Of a stretch of 5,987 nt of DNA, positions 1 through 5,001 are shown piece after piece; position 1 is the stretch's first letter, and each line of letters begins with the position of its first letter. Where the stretch lies: assembly GCA_919901705.1 (NCBI GenBank), contig CAKKPR010000066.1, forward strand, positions 1 through 5,987, written 5' to 3'. The notes under the pieces are model-generated. The model saw only the letters and a list, made by a program, of their open reading frames with translations. It did not search any database and had not been told where the DNA came from. The position numbers and the translations under genes were made by a program. Source of the DNA: Thermodesulfovibrionales bacterium (GTDB taxonomy: Bacteria > Nitrospirota > Thermodesulfovibrionia > Thermodesulfovibrionales > UBA1546).

Positions 1-213
1 CAGGAGGTCCATGCCTATATCAGAAAGAAAATCAGGGTTTTGTATGGAAATAAGGCTGATGAAATCCGTATAATATATGGAGGGAGTGTAACTCCGGAGA
101 ATGTAGACTCTCTCATGGCTTGCGGGGATGTAGATGGAGCGCTTGTCGGTGGAGCAAGCCTGAAGGTCGAAAGTTTTGTTGGAATAGTGAAATTCAAAAA
201 AATTAAAAAGTGA
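1..213 (+). CDS. tpiA: Triosephosphate isomerase, C-terminal part (5' end outside window)
   Basis: This is the last 70 codons of triosephosphate isomerase, the cytosolic glycolytic enzyme that interconverts dihydroxyacetone phosphate and glyceraldehyde 3-phosphate. The frame is open from base 1 and stops at TGA 211-213. Visible family signatures are the phosphate-binding YGGSV (fragment residues 26-30) and DGALVGGASL (45-54), which close the TIM barrel around the substrate phosphate. The catalytic Lys, His and Glu lie in the missing upstream part. The protein ends in a Lys-rich tail (KFKKIKK), slightly longer than in many homologues. The stop codon sits inside a direct-repeat unit that continues into the spacer. 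The tpiA-secG order is common in bacteria, and the two are probably co-transcribed. Identification is firm; only completeness is limited by the window. Confidence 0.95.
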   Translation, partial: QEVHAYIRKKIRVLYGNKADEIRIIYGGSVTPENVDSLMACGDVDGALVGGASLKVESFVGIVKFKKIKK

Positions 214-273
214 CAGTGATAAGTGACAGTGTCAGTAGAAAGGTATAAAAAACTGACACTAAAAACTGACACA
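208..273. repeat. Two 13-bp tandem repeat pairs and inverted repeat between tpiA and secG
   Basis: AAGTGACAGTG occurs twice in tandem at a 13-bp period (208-218, 221-231), and AAAAACTGACAC also occurs twice at a 13-bp period (248-259, 261-272). The two pairs are linked by a perfect 9-bp inverted repeat, AGTGTCAGT (228-236) and ACTGACACT (252-260), with a 15-nt loop. The second downstream copy (265-272) can pair with 229-236 instead, so two mutually exclusive hairpins are possible in the tpiA-secG transcript. No U-run follows either stem, so an ordinary intrinsic terminator is unlikely. The first repeat includes the tpiA stop codon. Function unknown; an mRNA-processing or attenuation element, or a degenerate intergenic repeat, would all fit. 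Confidence 0.7.
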
Positions 274-293
274 TACACTGAGGTGGAGGAAAA

Positions 294-647
294 ATGGCAA
301 CGCTGCTTTTAATAGTTCATGTTTTAGTTTGTCTGTTTTTAATTTTTATTGTGCTGATACAGAGCGGAAAGGGCGCAGATCTTGGCGCTGCATTCGGCGG
401 TTCAAGCCAGACCCTTTTTGGCAGCCGCGGGGCAGCTACATTTTTCAGCAAACTTACCACAATTGCTGCAATTGTATTTATGCTTACATCCCTGTCTCTT
501 GCAGTTGTTTCAGTAAGAACAGGTTCGATCATAAAGAAAACAGCGCCGGTTAAGGAAAAGGGCGCTGTCCCGCCAGCTCAGGGCGGTGGCGTTCAGCCTT
601 TACAGCAGCAGATTCCTCAGTCTCCGGCGCAGCCGGCGGCAAGATAA
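294..647 (+). CDS. secG: Preprotein translocase subunit SecG
   Basis: SecG is the small inner-membrane subunit of the SecYEG protein-export channel, where it assists SecA-driven translocation. The 117-residue product shows the family layout: a first membrane helix (about residues 3-22), a conserved cytoplasmic segment with QSGKGADLGAAFGG (23-36) and SQTLFGSRGAATFFSKLT (38-55), and a second helix (about 56-74). A Pro/Gln/Ala-rich tail (about 83-117) follows; such tails vary widely between species. The ATG is supported by a Shine-Dalgarno GGAGG at 285-289, five bases upstream. It lies 80 bp after tpiA, behind the repeat-rich spacer. The stop TAA (645-647) overlaps the ATG of the next small ORF (TAATG), suggesting translational coupling. 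Identification is firm. Confidence 0.96.
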   Translation: MATLLLIVHVLVCLFLIFIVLIQSGKGADLGAAFGGSSQTLFGSRGAATFFSKLTTIAAIVFMLTSLSLAVVSVRTGSIIKKTAPVKEKGAVPPAQGGGVQPLQQQIPQSPAQPAAR

Positions 648-781
648 TGAGCGACTGGGTTTTGGCAATAGGCGTTCTGGCAGTATGGCTGGTTTTGCAG
701 TTTGTAGTATTCCCGCGCCTGGGGATTCAATCCTGAGGCTCAAGCCCCAAGGAGCCGGGTGCTCCCAAGAAGAAGTGCTAA
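647..781 (+). CDS. Candidate small single-pass membrane selenoprotein (UGA read as Sec)
   Basis: The ORF starts at the ATG overlapping the secG stop (TAATG) and has no Shine-Dalgarno of its own, so coupling to secG is likely. Codons 1-29 encode a hydrophobic helix (about residues 4-22) followed by FPRLGIQS. Codon 30 is TGA (734-736). If that is read as selenocysteine, the frame continues with GSSPKEPGAPKKKC and ends at TAA 779-781, giving 44 residues with U30 and a C-terminal Cys44. A hairpin fitting a bacterial SECIS follows the UGA at suitable spacing. The post-UGA segment has a soluble, Pro/Lys-rich composition like a genuine tail. The alternative is a 29-residue microprotein ending at the UGA, or no gene at all. 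I do not know its function; a membrane-anchored redox role would be a guess. No selenocysteine machinery is visible in this window. Confidence 0.55.
751..765 (+). promoter_or_regulatory. Candidate bacterial SECIS hairpin
   Basis: GGAGC (751-755) pairs with GCTCC (761-765) around a 5-nt loop CGGGT (756-760). The stem begins 14 nt and the loop 19 nt after the in-frame UGA at 734-736. The E. coli fdhF SECIS, as I recall it, has a short GC-rich upper stem and a GGU-containing loop about 17 nt after its UGA, so placement and loop content agree. A competing stem, GGCTC (737-741) with GAGCC (752-756), is possible and weakens the case. No U-tract follows, so this is not an intrinsic terminator for secG. 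Confidence 0.5.
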
Positions 782-801
782 CCTACAAAAAAGTTTAAGG
801 C

Positions 802-830
802 TTTACATTTTTGTCGCATCCCTCTAAACT
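802..830 (+). promoter_or_regulatory. Candidate sigma-70 promoter for the nifA-like gene, giving a leaderless mRNA
   Basis: TTTACA (802-807, 5 of 6 to TTGACA) and TAAACT (825-830, 4 of 6 to TATAAT) are separated by exactly 17 bp. A start site seven bases past the -10 would be base 837, the A of the next gene's ATG. No Shine-Dalgarno is present upstream of that ATG (831-836 is ATCCTC), which fits leaderless translation. Confidence 0.4.
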
Positions 831-836
831 ATCCTC

Positions 837-2369
837 ATGAGCCGCAGTTACGATAAGACGCTTGAGATTAGTGCGCTTTATGAGATAAGCAAGCTTCTCG
901 GTTCATCTCTTAATCTCAAATCTAATCTGCGCGGAGTGATGAGAGTATTGTCAGAATACCTTGATATGAAGAGGGGGACAGTAGCTCTCAGAATAGACAA
1001 TGAAGTCTCCATTATCGCTGCACATGGAATGTCAGGGGAAGAGATAAAAAGGGGGAGATACAAACTCGGCGAGGGCATCATCGGCAGGGTCGCAAAACTC
1101 GGTTCTCCCATAGTGATCCCTAATATAGGAGACGAACCCTTATTTCTGAATAAGACAGGAGCAAGGGAATCCATTAAGAAAGAAAATATTGCCTTTCTCT
1201 GTGTACCCATAAAATTCAAGAATGAGACACTCGGCGTGTTGAGTGTTGACAGGCTTTTTGGCTCCAGGCAAATCTCTTTTGAAGAAGACCTGAGACTATT
1301 AAAGATTATTGCATCACTGATTGCACAATCTGTAAAGCTTTATGAGGAAGTTGAAAAAGAGAGGGAAGCGTTTACTGAGGAAAAGGAGAGACTGAAACGC
1401 CAGCTTAAAGGCAGATACAAAATAGAAAACATAATCGGGCAATCAGACAGGATGCAGGAGGTCTTTGAGGCTGTTCACAGGGTTGCGCCTTCAACGGCGA
1501 ATGTGCTTTTACGAGGAGAAAGCGGCACAGGCAAGGAACTTATTGCAAAGGCAATCCATTATATGAGTCCGAGGGCCAAGGGTCCATTTATAAAATTCAA
1601 CTGCGCGTCAATTCCTGAAGGGCTATTGGAATCAGAACTCTTCGGGCATGAAAAAGGCTCTTTCACAGGCGCAATGGCGATGCGAAAAGGAAAGTTTGAG
1701 CTTGCAGACAGAGGGACTATTTTTCTTGATGAAATCGGCGATCTGCCTTTAACGCTACAGCCCAAGATACTGCGTGTCCTGCAGGAAAAGGAATTCGAAA
1801 GGGTAGGCGGAGAAAAGACAACAAAGGTTGATGTGAGGCTCATTGCTGCAACGAGCAGAAACCTTGAGGATCTTGTTTCAAAAGGAAAGTTCAGGGAAGA
1901 CCTTTATTATCGCCTTAATGTCGTCCCTGTATTTCTTCCTTCGTTGAGGGAGAAAAAAGAGGATATTGCCCAGCTTGCTGAATATTTACTTAAAAAATAC
2001 AACAAGGAAAATAATAAATCCGTTACTATTAAGTCTGATGTGCTTGATGTTTTCATGGACTATGAATGGCCTGGAAATGTAAGGGAACTTGAAAACACAA
2101 TCGAAAGGTTTGTTGTCATGTCAGCGGGCAAGGTCATAACAAAGGCTGATTTGCCTCTGAATATCAAAGACCAGTCAATCAAATCGAAGTATGGCATTCA
2201 GGCAAAAGATGCCCTTCCTTCAACAATCGAAGACATTGAAAAAGTAAGAATCATTGACGCCCTTAAAAATTCCAACTGGAATCAGGCAAAGGCGGCAAAG
2301 GCGTTGGGTATTACTGCACGACAGATTGGGTATAAGATACAGAAGTATGAGATAAAGCAAACTGCGTAA
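837..2369 (+). CDS. nifA: NifA-family sigma-54-dependent transcriptional activator
   Basis: This is an enhancer-binding protein that remodels sigma-54 RNA polymerase with ATP. The 510 residues contain an N-terminal GAF sensor domain (about 25-168), a charged coiled-coil-like linker (168-192), the AAA+ sigma-54 interaction domain (about 197-425) and a C-terminal Fis-type helix-turn-helix (about 465-505). Key motifs are Walker A GESGTGKE (227-234), the sigma-54 contact loop GSFTGA (274-279), Walker B GTIFLDEIGD (293-302), arginine-finger region FREDLYYRL (352-360) and WPGNVRELEN (411-420). The HTH segment (NQAKAAKALGITARQIGYKI) closely resembles NifA proteins I recall, more than NtrC, which carries an N-terminal receiver domain instead. 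There is no Cys in the linker before the HTH, unlike oxygen-sensitive NifA types. An in-frame TAA at 825-827 leaves ATG 837 as the only sensible start. No nif structural genes are visible; likely targets are the two sigma-54 promoters downstream. It could be a NifA-like paralogue rather than the nif regulator proper. Confidence 0.85.
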   Translation: MSRSYDKTLEISALYEISKLLGSSLNLKSNLRGVMRVLSEYLDMKRGTVALRIDNEVSIIAAHGMSGEEIKRGRYKLGEGIIGRVAKLGSPIVIPNIGDEPLFLNKTGARESIKKENIAFLCVPIKFKNETLGVLSVDRLFGSRQISFEEDLRLLKIIASLIAQSVKLYEEVEKEREAFTEEKERLKRQLKGRYKIENIIGQSDRMQEVFEAVHRVAPSTANVLLRGESGTGKELIAKAIHYMSPRAKGPFIKFNCASIPEGLLESELFGHEKGSFTGAMAMRKGKFELADRGTIFLDEIGDLPLTLQPKILRVLQEKEFERVGGEKTTKVDVRLIAATSRNLEDLVSKGKFREDLYYRLNVVPVFLPSLREKKEDIAQLAEYLLKKYNKENNKSVTIKSDVLDVFMDYEWPGNVRELENTIERFVVMSAGKVITKADLPLNIKDQSIKSKYGIQAKDALPSTIEDIEKVRIIDALKNSNWNQAKAAKALGITARQIGYKIQKYEIKQTA

Positions 2370-2444
2370 TAAAATTTTCTATTCAAGCAGTAGAACCTTT
2401 AAATTATTAAGCAAGCGAACCCTGCCTTTGCATCCGTTCAATTG

Positions 2445-2963
2445 TTATTTATCAGCTATTCCGTAAAACTGTCGGATTGCATCAATAGAATACTTGTACC
2501 CTATTGCGCTCATTGGCATCCGGTTTAACCTGCGGATAATATCCGGGACAGCCGCGCTATACAGGCCGCCTTCATCCAAGATGTGGTATTTATAGTGATA
2601 GGCCAAGTCATTCATGGAGCCTAGAACATTTCTATTATTCGTATTAGCGTATCCTATTTCCCGATACTCTTCGAGTATTTTATCCTTCACTTTTTGTTCA
2701 AACCCTTCGTCAGACAAAACACAGCTTAAAAAAAGGAGAAATAATTTATCCATCTCTCTCAGTTGAGCGCGCGTCACATCCGGAATCAGAAAATTAAAAA
2801 GCGTTTTGTCGTTTGCAAAAAGCACGCATTTCCGTCTGTCTATGCTTATAAGGTTGGCGTGCCACGAGCCAAGGAATGAATTCTCAGGTTCTTCATTCGT
2901 CAGCCCGCTTGAGCTGAGACCCATCTCTTTCTGAAGTTTCTTTGTACAGTGAATTAATTGCAT
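2445..2963 (-). CDS. DUF6933-like protein of unknown function
   Basis: This 172-residue ORF runs convergent to the nifA-like gene, with a 75-bp gap. The N-terminal half (MQLIHCTKKLQKEMG, then GSWHANLISIDRRKCVLF at about 32-49, then NDKTLFNFLIPDV at about 51-63) matches the pattern I associate with the uncharacterised DUF6933 family; this is from memory, not a search. There is no signal peptide and no clear membrane segment, though DKLFLLFLSCVL is locally hydrophobic, so it is probably cytosolic. The second half is helical and rich in Tyr and Asn (EEYREIGYANTNNRNVLGSMNDLAYHYKYHI). No catalytic motif can be named. The ATG has only a weak upstream purine stretch. Such genes are sporadic in genomes, and here it sits between otherwise nitrogen-related genes, beside the GIY-YIG gene. 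Gene reality is well supported by length and composition; function is unknown. Confidence 0.75.
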   Translation of the reverse strand: MQLIHCTKKLQKEMGLSSSGLTNEEPENSFLGSWHANLISIDRRKCVLFANDKTLFNFLIPDVTRAQLREMDKLFLLFLSCVLSDEGFEQKVKDKILEEYREIGYANTNNRNVLGSMNDLAYHYKYHILDEGGLYSAAVPDIIRRLNRMPMSAIGYKYSIDAIRQFYGIADK

Positions 2964-2989
2964 ATTCTTTTGAGGTCAGTTTTTAGTCC

Positions 2990-3019
2990 ATATTACCATA
3001 AAAAGGCGAAACGCCACAA
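2990..3019 (-). promoter_or_regulatory. Weak candidate promoter for the DUF6933-like gene, with dyad between its elements
   Basis: On the minus strand TAATAT (bases 2995-2990), preceded by TGG in extended -10 style, lies 18 bp from TTGTGG (3019-3014). The spacer contains GGCG-TTT-CGCC (3015-3005). The start site would lie near 2983, leaving a leader of about 20 nt. The dyad could be an operator, or, with the following T5, a very short terminator. Match quality is poor, so this is only a suggestion. Confidence 0.2.
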
Positions 3020-3073
3020 AGTTTGACCCTGTGATTTAAATGATTTTTATATTTTTCTTAATTGCCTGTTTTG

Positions 3074-3082
3074 TGCTATATT
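3074..3082 (+). promoter_or_regulatory. Candidate extended -10 promoter for the GIY-YIG gene
   Basis: TGCTATATT at 3074-3082 is an extended -10 element (TGn followed by TATATT, 5 of 6). The position expected for a -35 (3054-3059, TTTCTT) is poor, as is usual for extended -10 promoters. A start near 3089 would give a leader of about 49 nt. The surroundings are strongly AT-rich. Confidence 0.35.
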
Positions 3083-3137
3083 GTTCTGAATTATCGGGAA
3101 AAGCAAAGTTCGGATATTAATTGTTAAGCGTGATGAA

Positions 3138-3419
3138 ATGAAAGTAATTTACAAGATCATGTATCCCAATGGAAAGATTTATGTTGGCAAGGATATTACT
3201 GACACCCTGAACTACTTTGGTAGCGCCGACAGCAAGTTGATTGAGAAGGACTTTTCTCGAGAGCAGAGACAAGACTTCACTATTCGGAAAGAAATTTTAT
3301 GGGAGTCGGAGTCGGCATCCGACGCCGAAGTGAGTCAGAAAGAAGTTGAGTTTATCACCAAGCTTTGCTCAAATGACCCATCTATTGGTTACAACCAGTG
3401 GCCTAAGTTCAAAGGATGA
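3138..3419 (+). CDS. Small single-domain GIY-YIG nuclease-like protein
   Basis: This 93-residue protein consists of one GIY-YIG-type fold. KVIYKIMYPNGKIYVGKD (2-19) supplies the paired Tyr motifs, with VIY in place of GIY and YVG in place of YIG. IRKEILWES (49-57) probably carries the conserved helix Arg (R50). QKEVEFI (67-73) offers Glu candidates for metal binding (E69 or E71). GYNQWP (84-89) gives the usual closing Asn (N85). Catalysis in the family is metal-dependent hydrolysis of one DNA strand; here activity is inferred from motifs only. There is no additional DNA-binding domain, unlike homing endonucleases such as I-TevI, and no adjacent intron or intein is seen. It is divergent from the DUF6933-like gene across a 174-bp AT-rich gap. 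The Shine-Dalgarno is weak. It may act in an unknown repair or defence role, or be a domesticated remnant of a mobile element. Confidence 0.75.
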   Translation: MKVIYKIMYPNGKIYVGKDITDTLNYFGSADSKLIEKDFSREQRQDFTIRKEILWESESASDAEVSQKEVEFITKLCSNDPSIGYNQWPKFKG

Positions 3420-3690
3420 GAGAAACCATTTAACAACTGGATTTTGGCGATTCGATAGAACTTGCGTAAGATTCATCGTAGGCGAACAAGGATAATCCTT
3501 CTTAACCATCAATAAAAAATATCCCCAACCACCTTTTTCTGAAATCATAAGCCTCCTTTCAATGCCTCTAAAATGCTAAAGCTAATCCAACATGACAACC
3601 CCTAAGCTATTTCCTACAAAATCGTATTAACCAAACAAAAATGTATCATTAGCCTCCTGATATCTCCTTGTAAATCAATATCTTTTCCTC
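3420..3690. other. Non-coding stretch upstream of the porin promoter, with a spaced direct repeat
   Basis: I see no convincing gene here. ATCATAAGCCTCCT (3544-3557) and ATCATTAGCCTCCT (3645-3658) form a 14-bp direct repeat with one mismatch, 101 bp apart. Relative to the predicted porin start near 3717 these lie at about -167 and -66, a range where sigma-54 activators can bind. AAGGATAATCCTT (3488-3500) is a 13-bp perfect palindrome. CAAAAATGTAT (3636-3646) recurs upstream of amtB. AATCAATATCTTT (3673-3685) matches the IHF consensus WATCAANNNNTTR at 12 of 13 positions. There is no clear intrinsic terminator for the GIY-YIG gene. Confidence 0.4.
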
Positions 3691-3706
3691 TGGCATGGTT
3701 CTGGCA
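3691..3706 (+). promoter_or_regulatory. Sigma-54 (-24/-12) promoter of the porin gene
   Basis: TGGCATGGTTCTGGCA matches the sigma-54 consensus TGGCAYRNNNNTTGCW at every defined position except one (G for T at the start of TTGC). The invariant GG (3692-3693) and GC (3704-3705) have correct spacing. Transcription would start near 3717, leaving a leader of about 27 nt with a strong Shine-Dalgarno (GGAGG 3734-3738). An IHF-like site lies just upstream (3673-3685). The same 17 bases, with one further A, occur upstream of amtB. Confidence 0.85.
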
Positions 3707-3743
3707 ATTATAAGAACTAAACGAAAGCCAAAAGGAGGAAGAA

Positions 3744-4874
3744 ATGAGAAAAAGTTTTTTGAAAGCAGTTCTGATGATGTTTATGTTGCTTACACTAACC
3801 TCTGTGACGGAAGCTGAGGAGAAGAAGGCTGGCGCCATGACTGTTGATGAGATTAAGAAAGCTTTCGGCATGAGCATCTATCTGCAGGGCGGGTATACGT
3901 ATAACTTTAAAAACCCTGATTCTCAGGAAAACGAATTAAGGGTCTTCGACCACAAGTCGAACAGCTTTGGTCTTGATCTGGCACAGCTTGTCTTTGCTAA
4001 AGATGCGCCAATGGACGGCGTTGGGTTCAAGCTGAAACTATCGGCAGGCGAGACGGCAAAATGGATACATGCAAGGGGTCTCAGCGGCGCCCCTTTAAGT
4101 CAGCCGCAAGCAGGGCAGAATACGGATGCCTTTGACCTTACAGAGGCTTATATAACTTATCTTGCGCCTCTGGGCAAGGGACTTAAATTTGATTTCGGAA
4201 AGATGGTTACATATCACGGTGCAGAAGTAATAGAGGCAAAGGACAACCCGAACTATTCACGTTCATTCCTCTTTAATTATGCGATTCCATTTACGCACAC
4301 TGGTTTGAAGGCCGGATATGCGTTCTCTGATGCAGTTAACGCAAATATTCATATTGTTAACGGCTGGGATAATGCGGACGACAACAATAAATCAAAAACA
4401 TTCGGGTTAAGCGTTGGCCTTACGCCGATAGAACAGCTTGCGCTGAATTTCAATCTTATGTACGGGCCGGAGAAGGACAGCAACACGCATGATAACAGAT
4501 ATCTCTTTGACTGGGTCGGGACAATTAAGCCTGTAAAGAACCTTGCTTTTATTCTCAATTATGATTATGCAAAAGAGAAAAATAAAGGCGCGGAGGATTC
4601 AAAATGGGATGGCCTGGCAGGTATTGTCAAATATGATTTTACTGACAAGTACAGCCTGTCTCTAAGGTCTGAATATTTCAATGACAAGCAGGGGGCCAGA
4701 ACCGGCACTGTACAGAAACTGAAGGAAATAACAGTTACTCCGGAGATCAGGCTTGCCGGAGGGCTTATCTTAAGGCCTGAATACAGGCACGACTGGTCGA
4801 ATAAAGATGTATTTGATTCAGGCAGCAGAAAGAAACAGGATACGATTGCGCTTGGTGTAATGTACACGTGGTAA
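3744..4874 (+). CDS. Outer-membrane beta-barrel porin, BBP2-like, sigma-54 controlled
   Basis: The 376-residue product begins with a Sec signal peptide (MRKSF start, hydrophobic core 8-20, likely cleavage after VTEA at residue 24). A short helix follows (MTVDEIKKAFG), then alternating amphipathic strands typical of a beta-barrel. The last residues (GVMYTW) give the aromatic C-terminus recognised by the BAM machinery. Strand-turn patterns such as FGLDLAQLVFAKDAP, LKFDFGKMVTYHGAEVIEA and LILRPEYRHDWS resemble porins of the BBP2 family (putative beta-barrel porin-2); this is by recognition, not search. The start is fixed by GGAGG at 3734-3738. A dedicated sigma-54 promoter drives it, and amtB with an identical core promoter follows after 127 bp, so a role in outer-membrane passage of small nitrogen compounds during nitrogen limitation is a reasonable inference. 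The true substrate is unknown. Confidence 0.85.
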   Translation: MRKSFLKAVLMMFMLLTLTSVTEAEEKKAGAMTVDEIKKAFGMSIYLQGGYTYNFKNPDSQENELRVFDHKSNSFGLDLAQLVFAKDAPMDGVGFKLKLSAGETAKWIHARGLSGAPLSQPQAGQNTDAFDLTEAYITYLAPLGKGLKFDFGKMVTYHGAEVIEAKDNPNYSRSFLFNYAIPFTHTGLKAGYAFSDAVNANIHIVNGWDNADDNNKSKTFGLSVGLTPIEQLALNFNLMYGPEKDSNTHDNRYLFDWVGTIKPVKNLAFILNYDYAKEKNKGAEDSKWDGLAGIVKYDFTDKYSLSLRSEYFNDKQGARTGTVQKLKEITVTPEIRLAGGLILRPEYRHDWSNKDVFDSGSRKKQDTIALGVMYTW

Positions 4875-4886
4875 AACAACCAAAAA

Positions 4887-4941
4887 TGTATTGACATACA
4901 AGATTGTAATGTCGTGATTTTGTTTTTCTGTTTTAAAACAG
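4887..4941. promoter_or_regulatory. Cluster of dyads upstream of the amtB promoter (candidate activator or operator sites)
   Basis: Three symmetrical elements lie in 55 bp. TGTAT-TGAC-ATACA (4887-4900) is centred near -86 from the predicted amtB start. GACATACAA and TTGTAATGTC (4893-4913) form an overlapping imperfect inverted repeat. CTGTTTTAAAACAG (4928-4941) is a perfect 14-bp palindrome near -45. On the minus strand 4919-4907 matches the IHF consensus at 12 of 13 positions. None is a canonical NifA site (TGT-N10-ACA) or NtrC site. The palindrome could fold as a 5-bp hairpin, but it lacks an adjacent U-run, so a porin terminator is unlikely. Confidence 0.35.
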
Positions 4942-4953
4942 GGAGTTAATTTT

Positions 4954-4969
4954 TGGCATGGTTCTGGCA
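4954..4969 (+). promoter_or_regulatory. Sigma-54 (-24/-12) promoter of amtB
   Basis: TGGCATGGTTCTGGCA is base-for-base identical to the porin promoter, with invariant GG at 4955-4956 and GC at 4967-4968. The predicted start is near 4980, giving a leader of about 22 nt with AGGAGG at 4988-4993. Because it has its own promoter, amtB can be expressed independently of the porin, though read-through from the porin is also possible. Confidence 0.87.
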
Positions 4970-5001
4970 AATATGTGATTAGAAAAAAGGAGGAAAAGAC
5001 G

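Noticed and set aside
662..700. TGGC...TTGC motif resembling a sigma-54 promoter before the nifA-like gene
   Set aside because: The spacing between TGGC and TTGC is 5 bases instead of 7, which breaks the strict -24/-12 geometry, and it lies inside the small ORF.
751..765. GGAGC/GCTCC hairpin as an intrinsic terminator of secG
   Set aside because: It is followed by CAAGAAGAAG rather than a T-run, so it does not meet the terminator pattern; position after the UGA fits SECIS better.
586..798. Plus-strand 70-codon ORF overlapping the secG end and the small selenoprotein candidate
   Set aside because: It is in a different frame from both, has an Arg/Ser-rich nondescript product and starts inside secG without a ribosome-binding site; best explained as a shadow frame.
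3369..3548. Minus-strand 59-codon ORF with AGGAGG three bases before its ATG
   Set aside because: The Shine-Dalgarno spacing is too short, the ORF runs antisense into the 3' end of the GIY-YIG gene, and the translated sequence shows no recognisable domain or composition bias of a real protein.
4565..4897. Minus-strand 110-codon ORF over the end of the porin
   Set aside because: Antisense shadow of a well-supported signal-peptide-bearing beta-barrel gene.
4875..4953. Search for canonical NifA (TGT-N10-ACA) or NtrC enhancer sites upstream of amtB
   Set aside because: Each TGT in the spacer was checked and none has ACA at the required distance; the nearest form is TGT-N8-ACA at 4887-4900, and no NtrC-type dyad was seen.
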